A stretch of 64,000 nucleotides of DNA from Nannobrachium achirus (taxonomy: Eukaryota > Chordata > Actinopteri > Myctophiformes > Myctophidae). This document shows, one piece after another, positions 55,502 to 64,000 of the stretch. A model generated the notes under the pieces. That model saw only the letters and a list, made by a program, of their open reading frames with translations, made no database searches and was not told where the DNA came from. The stretch is taken from NCBI GenBank assembly GCA_963921795.1, contig OY997645.1, positions 15,524,352-15,588,351 on the forward strand, in the 5' to 3' direction. Each line of letters opens with the position of its first letter. Position 1 is the first letter of the stretch. The translations under genes and the position numbers were made by a program.

Positions 55502-56220
55502 TATCAAAACCTCCACCGGCCGTCCGTCCGTCCGTCCGTCCGTCGGTCACACTTCACACGTCACACCTTTGCCCTGCTCATATCTCCGCATCAGTATGAC
55601 ATCACACTGCTTGGTGTGTGCCGTCAGGGTCATTTGTGTACGGTGTGATGTCATACTGATGTCAGCAGTGTGATGTCATACTGATGTCAGCAGCTATGTC
55701 TCTATATATGGAGTTATATGTTGTTCGTGTCCAAATATGGGGCTTGTGAGGTCAGACTTAGTGAGATTTGTCGGTTATCTCCATATATGGAGGGAGAACC
55801 AGCTTATGAGCCGATGAGTTGTGTCAGAGTCGAGATCCTGCTTGCATCTAATCTGTCGGTAGATAATGCCGGTCTTATATAAGGGTCATTTGTGTACGGT
55901 GTGATGTCATACTGATGTCAGCAGTGTGATGTCATACTGATGTCAGCAGCTATGTCTCTATATATGGAGTTATATGTTGTTCGTGTCCAAATATGGGGCT
56001 TGTGAGGTCAGACTTAGTGAGATTCGTTGGTTATCTCCATATATGGAGGGATGTGTTGGTTATCTCCATTTATGGAGATTCAACCTTCAACGATTTTGAC
56101 ATCTTGTTACTAATCTGTCGGTAGATAATGCCGGTCTTATATAAGGGTCATTTGTGTACGGTGTGATGTCATACTGATGTCAGCAGTGTGACAGGATTAG
56201 GGATTAGGGAGTCTTACTGG
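55502..56220 (+). mobile_element. Helitron-like unit 4
   Basis: Begins mid-5' end (TATCAAAACCTCC then CCGTCCGT). It contains a diverged repeat with GTGTGATGTCATACTGATGT (several copies) and CTCCATATATGGAG motifs, and ends GATTAGGGAGTCTTACTGG (56217-56220). Confidence 0.55.
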
Positions 56221-56815
56221 TTATTATTCCACCGCCTGTCTGTCTGTCTGTCCGTCAGTCTGTCTGTCACGTCACGTCACACTTTTGCCCTACTCATATC
56301 TCCGCCATCGTTGCCCCTATCCATGTGAAATTTTCCACACACACTCCTTGTCTGCCAATCCACAACCTCCACCCTTCCAGGGACCCCCGCAGCTCCAGGG
56401 ACCCCCAGGGACCCCCGCCAAAAAGCTAAAAAACTACCAAATGACGCCCCCAAATCGGCTGCTCACCGTGTTGCTCTGCCACAGACAAAGAGATGTCTAC
56501 ACACATCTCATCAACATGGATCTCCTCTTTTCTCACATGCACCGGCCTCAGAACCGGCCTCATGGTGGCGCTAGAAGAGGGCTTCTAGCGCCACCATGAG
56601 GCTGGTTATTGCAAAACACATTTACAGACACAGATCCTACAATTTGTGCCCTAAAATCATACAATTCGCTACACAGTATGTCTACACTCATCTCATCAAC
56701 ATGGATCTGTCCCATATAGCGCCACCATCAGGCCAATTTATTTAACACATTTTTGGACCTAAAATCACGCTGCGACCTGGCGGTCGCTTATCTCCCGATT
56801 AGGGAGTCTTACTGG
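56221..56815 (+). mobile_element. Helitron-like unit 5
   Basis: Starts near the ACCGCCTGTCTGTCTGTC tract. The interior differs (ACATCTCATCAACATGGATC twice, CTAGCGCCACCATGAGG palindrome at 56567-56601). The 3' end has a GCGACCTGGCGGTCGC hairpin, then TCCCGATTAGGGAGTCTTA and CTGG (56812-56815) followed by T. Confidence 0.6.
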
Positions 56816-56833
56816 TTATTATTACTTATCTTT

Positions 56834-57341
56834 TTTTCACTCTTAGAATTTTTATCCCACGATTTTTGCAACCCATTTTTCACCCAGTGCCAATTGCCTA
56901 TGTAATCCTGGGCTCTCCCTCTGCCGCGCCTGGGGAGACAACGGACTGACCTCATGCTTCCTTCAATGCATGAGTAGTCCAAGTTGTTTCTTTTCACCTG
57001 ACAGGGGGGATTTCCCCGGGATGGACGTAGCGCGTGGAATGAACACGTTATTCCAACCAGTTCCTTTCCCCTCCATCAAGCACCCCGGCTGGCCAGGGGG
57101 AGGCATTATTGAGACCAGGATTACTGCATGTTTTTGTGAGGGTATCAACCCTAGGAAACACGGGGAGAACATGCAAACTCCACACAGAAAGGCCCTAACG
57201 CCGACCCCACCTAGGGTGTGGGCGCTGATGACGCGGAGGGAGAAACACGCCCCCAGCACCCACAGTGTCCCCCGGCGGGAATCGGACCCAGGACCTTCTA
57301 GCTGTGAGGCGAAGCGCTAACCACTGCACCACCGTGCCCCC
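56834..57341 (-). mobile_element. tRNA-derived SINE (full head)
   Basis: Minus-strand head GGGCACGGTGGTGCAGTGG (A-box side) with TCCTGGGTCCGATTCCCGCC containing a good B box, then the GAGTTTGCATGTTCTCCCCG core. Imperfect target duplications of about 17 bp (ATTATTA-C/T-TTATCTT) flank it at 56817-56833 and about 57342-57358. It inserted directly beside the Helitron-like 3' end. Confidence 0.85.
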
Positions 57342-57954
57342 ATTATTATTATTTATCTTAACCGAATGGTTTCCCAGACTGAATTGAGATGGGCAAACAA
57401 TTCATCCCCTGGGACATGGGACTTGGAAATGCTGTTCCTTCTGTCCTGTAGTGCATGGCTACCCATTACACAATTTACCTTTTTGTACAGTAGTAAACAC
57501 ATTAACAGTGGTTCGCAACCCTGTGTGTGGAGACCAGGAGCCAATATCTATTCCTTTGTGTAAAATAATTGCATCCATCTTGCAGCCCAAGGGTCTAAAT
57601 TAATCCCAGTGCAGACTAGAAAAGAATACAAAGCAAATACCTAGTCTGGTCCCACAGGCTGAACAACCACTTCTACACCAATACTAGCCTATATTACAAA
57701 AATGTCACGGTTTTTGAGACAAGACACTTAAAGGTGCTGTAAGTGATCTTTTTTGTTTGCTATACTGTGATAGTAATCATTAGTGTGTGTGCTCTCAACC
57801 AATTTGGGTTGAGAGCTGCTAGGTTGAGAACCACTGTACCTTACTTGGGTTTTACTGTACCGTTGTATTGCTTTTATTTTGTAGTAACATTTCTAATGCT
57901 TCCTGTTTTCCTTCTTTCCTGTTACTGCCTGTCTTGTGTCGCTCAGAAGAATTA
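57342..57954. other. Non-coding with two MITE ends
   Basis: TTAAAGGTGCTGTAAGTGATC at 57729 is a familiar TTAA-type terminus without a visible partner. GGTTGAGAACCACTG near 57820 is a hAT right end. No gene. Confidence 0.4.
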
Positions 57955-58367
57955 AGGCTGGCCAATATATCGAAAAATGATCGATATCGAGGTATCAACA
58001 TGCGAGGTATACATATCAACGAAGACGGCTTGAAATGAGGCATTGGTGTATACGTGTCAAATGAATTAACAGGCACACTATGCATGCACGTAGCAGTAGC
58101 ACATGCAAAAAAGCAGTCCATCTGTAACCAGGTGTGGTTAATTCAATAAAGAAAATGGAAATAAGGCATTTATTGTCTTTATTCTATGTGTACTGTGCAG
58201 TGTGCATGCATGGATATGCTATTCATGATATGGGTTAGGCAGGCAGTGGATCTAAAGCACATTAAAAAACTTATAATAAAATAGTTTTTACTAATATTGT
58301 GACTCGTGAGTAATATCGATATAAGGTATTCAACGTATTCGAAGGTTTTCCTAATATCGCCCAGCCT
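57955..58367. mobile_element. MITE with AGGCTGG(C/G)C ends
   Basis: Inverted ends AGGCTGGCCAATAT and ATATCGCCCAGCCT enclose 413 bp with CGATATCGA-rich subterminal sequence. Flanks share CTCAGAA (before and after) but offset by a few bases, so the target duplication is imperfect. Non-coding. Confidence 0.65.
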
Positions 58368-58368
58368 G

Positions 58369-58760
58369 ACTCAGAATTATCCAATATATATAGGCTACCC
58401 TTTGATTACCTACTTCTCCACCTGTGTCTAGTTAGTCTCTGTATCCCCTCTATGTTTGTTATTATCTGCCAATTTGTCATAGGCCATGTTGTAATGTAGG
58501 TTGTTGCTTGTGAGTTAGTCAGTCGTTTGATTTGGATTCCCTGTATTCATCTTATAGTTGGTTGCCATATCCTAGTTTGTTTCCTAGGACTATACTAACT
58601 TGACTCCTCCTTTTGGTTATTAAATCCTCTTCAAGTTGGACTGTACTGCCTCTGTCTTGTAAGCACATCTTTTACAGGTCTCCCGGTCTCTACACTCTCC
58701 AGCTCTTTACACAAATTCCAGCCAATCAGGAGAGGGAACCCATTTATATTAGCTTCAATT
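58369..58760. other. Non-coding sequence
   Basis: No feature recognised. Confidence 0.35.
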
Positions 58761-58768
58761 CTCTATGG

Positions 58769-59129
58769 CAGGGGTCTTCAACAGAGGGTCCGGGACCCCT
58801 AGGGGGTCCTCAGAGTTACTACAAGGGGTCCTCCAAATCTTCCAATCCTTTTTATATTAACAACTTGAACCCTAGTGTCCATATTCTGAGAACTGTAGCC
58901 AAATTTTCGGCAAAAAGGTTTGGTGTAGAGGGGAGAAAGAGCAGACTAAGTACAGAGTGAAAGGTCAAGTTGGTTAAATATCTGAAAACACAAATTGACA
59001 TGAAGCCAAAATACACTGATTGTGCTGTCAAACGTTGAAACTATATGGAATCTATGAACAGGTGGTGGGGGTCCCTGCTTCATCTCTCTCTCAACTAAGG
59101 GGTCCTTGGCCTGAAAATGAAGACCCCTG
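58769..59129. mobile_element. hAT-like MITE
   Basis: Inverted ends CAGGGGTCTTCAACAGAGG and TGAAGACCCCTG with AGGGGGTCCT/AGGGGTCCTTGG subterminal sequence. Flanks CTCTATGG (58761-58768) and CTCTTTAG (59130-59137) agree at 6 of 8 positions, an aged duplication. 361 bp, non-coding. Confidence 0.75.
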
Positions 59130-59137
59130 CTCTTTAG

Positions 59138-59415
59138 TATTCCAGTTCTGATTGTGTCTGTCTGATAATTTTTGTTTTGTTTAGGCTCACTTCCAAATTC
59201 CAATTTCACTTGTTTAGCCTATCCTGTATGAGTGCTCTTCTGGTTGGATGAAAGTGGTATCCCGAACTGAAAATGTAGGCTATTATCTGTGTACTAAAGA
59301 GCTGGAGGGAAGGTGATCCCAACACAATAGCCTACTAATGTTATACAATGATTGCTATTATAGTGCTATTTAACACTTATTTTAACACAAAGTAGGCCTA
59401 TCACTCACACCCCCT
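59138..59415. other. Non-coding sequence
   Basis: No feature recognised. Confidence 0.35.
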
Positions 59416-59419
59416 TTAA

Positions 59420-61264
59420 CAATTTTGCTGCCATTTTTTTTTAAACAATATGTTTATTTTTATTTTTTACATTCAAAACAACCCACACATCACAACAAAA
59501 GCAAAGCTCAGAAAAAATAAACAAACAAAAAACCCCACAAAAAACAAAAACACAAAGAATACAAAATAATCATAACACAAAGAGCACGCACATCACATCC
59601 ATTCATAAGCCACAAGGCCATACAAATGACCGTAGAGAGAAAACAAAACAAAGAAAAGAAACAATCACCCCACTCCTGGTTCCTCCATCAGATAGGAAAG
59701 GTCATTTCCCTTAACATACTGAATAAAACTTCCCCATATTTTCTCAAATATCTCTTGTTTGTTTTTGAGAGTGTATGTAATTCTTTCTAAAGGAAGGCAT
59801 AAAGACAGTTCCTTAAACCACTGAGCGATGCTAGGTTTCCCTGTCTTTTTCCATGAAATGGCGATAACCCTTTTGGCTTGTAGGAACCCAAGATCCAGAA
59901 ATTTTATCTCGCAGTTTTTTATCTTATGGTCGATTGGGTAAAGGCCAAGCAAGAAGAGTTTTGGATCAAGCTCAATGTTAATAAGTAGTATCCGTTGTAA
60001 CTCCTTCCTAACCTCCTCCCAGAACTCCTTTATTCTTGGACATGCCCACAAACAATGGAACAGAGTGCCTTTATCATTGTTACATCTGTTACAAGTGTCT
60101 GGGATATTAGAATCAAATTTGTTTATTTTTTCTGGCGTGATGTACACCCTCATCAGCCAATTATATTGCAGCAATTTTAAACGAGTATTACTAGTCTGTG
60201 CCTGAGCCTCCTCACAGGCTGTGTTAAACTCATCCATTGTTAGCTCCCCTTGTAAATCAGAATTCCAGGCATTAAATCTAGATTCAGATGTTTCGGGAGA
60301 GAAGTCCACCAGGAGAGTATAAAACCCAGATATGATGCCCCTTTCAAAGGGATTCCTGATGAGAGCTCTTTCTATTATCGACAGAGGAGGAATCGTCAGA
60401 GACTGTGCTTGTTTAACCTTTATAAAGTCCCTGAGTTGGAAAACTTTAAACAGATGTGTTCTAGGAGTTTTAAATTTAGCCATAAGTTCTTCAAATGAAA
60501 GCAGAGTCTTATTTTTGCCAAAAACATCTTTTAGTTGTTTGATTCCTTTTCCAGCCCAAAGCTTAAAACCTCCATCTGCCCTACCCGGGGTAAATGCCTC
60601 ATTCCCCCAAATCGGTTTTGCTGCCATTTTAAACATAGCTGTAGTAAGCAGCTGCCAAATTGTCCTTACCTTTTAACGTGGGCACGCGCACGCATCGTGC
60701 ACAATCTGTGCGCGACTCATCTAGTAGACGTGTAGACTCGGTGACAGCTTTCGAATAAAAAAACCCCCATTTAAATAGACATATCTGTTGCCACGCTGTA
60801 TCCCTGCTTATCTGCTAGTGTTTACATGAAAAAACATTGAAAAAAGCCAGCTATGCGCTATGGTAACACGTGGACACGTTCGCGCACATAGCAGACGATA
60901 TGTGCGCAGATCATATGCCAGGCGGGTAGAGGAATCAAACAGCTACAAAATAAAATAAAAACGCGTGAAAAAATACCATTCTATGGCCATGCAGTCAGCT
61001 CACTTGTTTACAATGAAAAGCTATGCGAACGGAGCTGCGACTGGACGTCAGACCGGATATGGAAACCTAGATCCGGTCCAAACGGGAAATACGACCGGAT
61101 ACAGTTAGGGGGCGGGCCTAAAGTCTCTGAAACGGCTATATACAGCGATCATACTTTTAATCGTTTCATAATGATTAAAGCGAATTAAATTTCCGGGAAC
61201 GACGGGCATCGCAGAGAGGTACAGCGGGAAATCTCCGGTTTCGACGGGGATCGCAGAGTATGAG
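59420..61264 (-). mobile_element. TTAA-flanked non-autonomous element, copy 2, split by an L1
   Basis: TTAA at 59416-59419 and 61265-61268. Apart from the inserted L1 and its 15-bp duplication, about 652 bp remain, matching the 640 bp of 30002-30641 in the opposite orientation (for example GGCACGCGCACGCATCGTGC near 60681-60700). Moderately diverged from copy 1. Confidence 0.65.
59438..60615 (-). mobile_element. 5'-truncated L1-type LINE, ORF2 C-terminus
   Basis: Perfect 15-bp target duplication TTTTGCTGCCATTTT at 59423-59437 and 60616-60630, with an A-rich tail on the minus strand (T-run near 59431-59442). The minus-strand coding part (about 317 codons, stop at 59665) contains YNWLMRVYITPEKI and the cysteine motif CNRCNNDKGTLFHCLWAC, the C-terminal zinc-knuckle-like region of L1/Tx1 ORF2. 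The RT and endonuclease domains are missing. No stops interrupt the frame, so the insertion is fairly young. Confidence 0.9.
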
Positions 61265-61268
61265 TTAA

Positions 61269-62102
61269 GTTAAAATGACCAAACTCATTTTTACCTCAAC
61301 GTTTGCTGTTCAAAACTTCTGTCCAAACAGCAGGTTGGTTCACAGAAGAACAATCTCCATCATAACGTTGTTTCACAGAGGGTCCTATCAATAATGGTTA
61401 GGCTAATAGATTCATTGGTTAATGATGGTTAATTGATTAATTGCCTAATAATGGTGTCCGAGAGTGGAGGGATAGGCTATAAATGGATGGGTAGCTAGAC
61501 TACATTTTCCATCCATTTTTGGAACACACTTTTGACAACATTTTGAGTCTCAACGTGTGGTCAGGGGACCACCACAGGTCCAAATGGACTACTCTAAGAG
61601 AGTAGGCTACAAAATTAACCAGATATAGCCTATTATAGCCTATTGGGCTACACTGTTACATTTACACTATTAAATGAACTGTGTAGATTAAAGTCATTTG
61701 CATTTGCTTAGTGGATTTGATTATTAGGCCTATAACAATACACACTATCCACTTCAGCCCTGCATACATTTCGGCCATTTGAAAGCCGATCTACATGCTG
61801 TGCACAATACATTTTGACATGTGAAATGGGACATTTTGCACAATGGGTAGGCCTACTTTTACATTTTGGTACTTTAAGTACATTTTCATACAAATACTTG
61901 TGTAGGCTACTTTCACTCAAGTAGGCCTACATTTTTTATTCCGGACTTCAACTACATTGACGAGTATTTCTACATGTGAGTAGGCCTACTTTTTCCACCA
62001 CTGTCCATTTGTTACACTCTTACAGACCTGTAGGCTAAGGGTCCATGATTTGGACCCTCCGGTGGGCCCCGGGCCCCCTGGACCAGGCGTTGAGAAGCAG
62101 TG
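61269..62102. other. Non-coding with a degenerate MITE
   Basis: Around 61868-62005, GGTACTTTAAGTACATTTTC and TAGGCCTACTTTTTCCACCA resemble a fish 'AGAGGTGGAAAAAGTA' MITE in reverse. No gene recognised. Confidence 0.4.
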
Positions 62103-62110
62103 GTGCAGGC

Positions 62111-62522
62111 CAGTGGTTCTCAACCCTTTCAGGCCGCAACCCCAAAATAATCATATTTTGCTCCGCTCCGCTCCCCTACCCCCCCCCCCCCCCACCCACC
62201 CTGACAAGCACTAGAAGTTGAGATTTTGTATAACACGGTTCTATTGTGAAAATAGCAGATCTACGGCTATTTTCACAATTTCTGCCTCTAATATTTGACA
62301 ATTGGCCAATGTTTAATTTTGTCATTTTAGAGGTACAGTATTAAAACGAGCTTAAAAAAAATGTGCATACCCACTGTCCACTTAAACTTTGTTTACTGTT
62401 GAGTGAGAAAATAATGTTGCACATTCAGTTAATCATCTGATTAACTGAATGTGCAAAAAAAATAATAATAATAATTTGGGGACCCCCCTGGGGAGTCCTG
62501 ACCCACAGGTTGAGAACCACTG
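62111..62522. mobile_element. hAT-like MITE with 8-bp duplication
   Basis: Inverted ends CAGTGGTTCTCAACCCTTTC and CAGGTTGAGAACCACTG. Flanks GTGCAGGC (62103-62110) and GTGTAGGC (62523-62530) agree at 7 of 8. It contains a poly-C run (about 62180-62196), a short AGATCTACGGC hairpin and a TTAATCATCTGATTAA palindrome. Non-coding. Confidence 0.8.
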
Positions 62523-62602
62523 GTGTAGGCTTTCTTACTGATGATGGCCGGGGATGCTGAGCAGCGCCGCAGAGCAGAGCCCAGGCAGGCAGCCTGCACG
62601 GC

Positions 62603-62606
<4 letters not shown>

Positions 62607-62660
<54 letters not shown>
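62607..62660. repeat. (GA)n microsatellite
   Basis: About 27 GA units. Confidence 0.95.
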
Positions 62661-62661
<1 letters not shown>

Positions 62662-62979
62662 AGAGGACCACATTGTCATCACTGTCTGCTGCTGACAGAC
62701 AGACTCACCAACAGCTCTGAGCCCACGACGACTGAAACCCACACCGCAGGGTTTCTAAAATAAATAAAAGAAGTGGAAAGCCCAAGGTGAAGTAGTGGAC
62801 ATCTTATTCATTTTATTTGTTTTGTTTATTTGTAAATGACCCGCACAACAAGCTGCGCTCATCGGGGAGGTATAGCCAGCCTGACAGAGTCCGTGCGGTT
62901 TATTGACCACATCTAGACGCACATTGGAGCTCACTGGCTGGATAACATTATAACGCCGTATTAAAGTACCTTTCATTCC

Positions 62980-63157
62980 GCTATTCGGAGGAGGGCGAGT
63001 CGAGCGGCACCAGCCAGCCCAGCCGGCCCGGGTCCTCGATCGTTCCGGTCCACGGGGTGCGTGGCGTGTGTGTGTGTGTGTTTGGCGTGCGGAGGAGACT
63101 GAGAAAGAAGTGATCCTACGGAACGATCCCGTTCCCAGACAGACGATCCTCTTTGCC
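62980..63157 (+). other. Possible promoter-proximal first exon (speculative)
   Basis: A GC- and CpG-rich block (GGGCGAGTCGAGCGG, GGCCCGGGTCCTCGATCG) rises out of AT-rich surroundings and ends at TTTGCC followed by GTGAGT, a consensus splice donor (63158). This looks like a non-coding first exon of a plus-strand gene whose body lies beyond the window. No start codon context or domain supports it. Confidence 0.3.
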
Positions 63158-63163
63158 GTGAGT

Positions 63164-64000
63164 AGCCCTATAACTACTTTTGATCCATCTCTGAAGAAGT
63201 GATAATCTTGTGCGTTTTTTGACATGGTGTGGCTGTGAACGAACGCGCAGGCTGGTGCAGGGGACATAGAATAGAAGTTGTGTGTGGGCTATTTACTATA
63301 GAACACATCGTGATAATAAAACCGTGCAGCATCATCACGAGGATAAATCTCAAGTACTATCACAGTAGACTTGCTAAATCTAGGGCTTTGCCTTTGTTCC
63401 ACTCGATCTGGTTGAGGTCTAAAGATGTAGCCTATCTAGGCTATAAGGCTATTTGTGTGGCTGTTAATTCTACAAAAGTCTTCATCAATATAGCCTACAT
63501 TTCTGTCACTGTCGGGCAGAAACCTCGTATCTCCAATAGTTTCAAGTTTGTATGTTTTTTTCACCAAGTAGGGGAGAACCGGGTCCAACGGCGCACGTTT
63601 TTCTAATTCCCTCCCTGCACCGAGATTAATTAATCTTAAACAACCTTACTTTCTTGTGAACAAGATACACTTGTCTTCTAACATTATCCGCTGTTTTTTT
63701 CAATTTTGGTGAAACAAAACAGGCGCAATCAGCAAATAACGCGACCTCGCGCCGACTTCCTCATCTCAAGTCTTGCGGGGCAAGAAGCGCACCCAGGATG
63801 GACATACGGCGCACTGCGTCCCCTAGCGACGCTATCTATGCTGCATGCTTGGATACAACCTCCTAATAAGCCACGAGGTCATCTAACGCTTATTGATGCA
63901 TGAGGAAATTACCATATCTATTGTCAAATAGCCTACAGTTATCATGTTAATGTCATCATTGTCTGAAATTACCATAATTCTCACCTTTGAGAAGGGTTTC
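63164..64000. other. Non-coding with partial foldback MITE at 63506-63570
   Basis: CACTGTCGGGCAGAAACCTC then TATCTCCAATAGTTTCAAG is the left end of the 29251 family, truncated. The remainder has no recognised gene and could be intronic to the possible exon upstream. Confidence 0.4.

Noticed and set aside
62755..63267. 170-codon minus-strand frame
   Set aside because: No recognisable domain, includes a THTHTR run from the GT tract, and overlaps the GC-rich block where frames stay open by composition.

Overview
This window looks like eukaryotic, almost certainly teleost fish, nuclear DNA. The evidence is long (GT)n, (GATA)n and (GA)n microsatellites, an L2-type LINE tail ending in (ATT)n, tRNA-derived SINEs, a Penelope-like GIY-YIG fragment, a truncated L1-type LINE, a Ty3/gypsy LTR retrotransposon, and many hAT-like (8-bp target duplication) and piggyBac-like (TTAA) non-autonomous elements. 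There is no operon structure, and no complete multi-exon host gene can be read. The only host-derived coding sequence I can name is two intronless klhdc3 (kelch-domain protein) retrocopies on the minus strand, both broken. Two possible short exons (about 20028-20116 and 62980-63157) are speculative.

Layout. 1-7.2 kb: a TTAA-flanked MITE carrying a U6 snRNA-derived palindrome, two foldback elements, a Helitron-like copy and two hAT MITEs with 8-bp target duplications. 7.2-12 kb: L2 LINE tail, a CCAAT-bearing minisatellite, klhdc3 retrocopy 1 (frameshifted), a tRNA-SINE. 12-29 kb: mostly unique non-coding sequence with scattered MITEs and large microsatellites. 29-35 kb: nested DNA transposons, several bounded by TTAA, and a SINE with a 17-bp target duplication. 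35.6-46.7 kb: klhdc3 retrocopy 2, split in frame by a Helitron (36018-45958, minus strand, A|T target, 5'-TC, 3' hairpin plus CTAG). That Helitron is itself interrupted by a nearly intact gypsy element (37980-45538). 47-50 kb: Penelope-like fragment, a hAT-like element lying between two copies of a 34-39-bp repeat, and a TTAA MITE. 50.4-56.8 kb: head-to-tail array of Helitron-like units with 322-bp internal repeats and a recent 1775-bp tandem duplication. 56.8-64 kb: SINE, hAT MITEs, a TTAA element split by an L1, and a GC-rich stretch that may be a promoter or first exon.

The most notable structures are these. (1) A full-length kelch retrogene frame cut exactly at an A|T dinucleotide by a Helitron, which was then cut by a gypsy element, giving a three-layer history. 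(2) A TTAA MITE whose centre is an inverted repeat of the U6 snRNA region containing the ACAGAGA box. (3) A conserved hairpin (arms of roughly 29 nt around an AGATCT core) shared by MITEs with different termini. (4) Mass amplification of the motif CCATATATGG, a perfect CArG-box consensus, inside Helitron-type repeats.

Everything rests on reading the sequence by eye. Family names come from recognised motifs, not from a database search.
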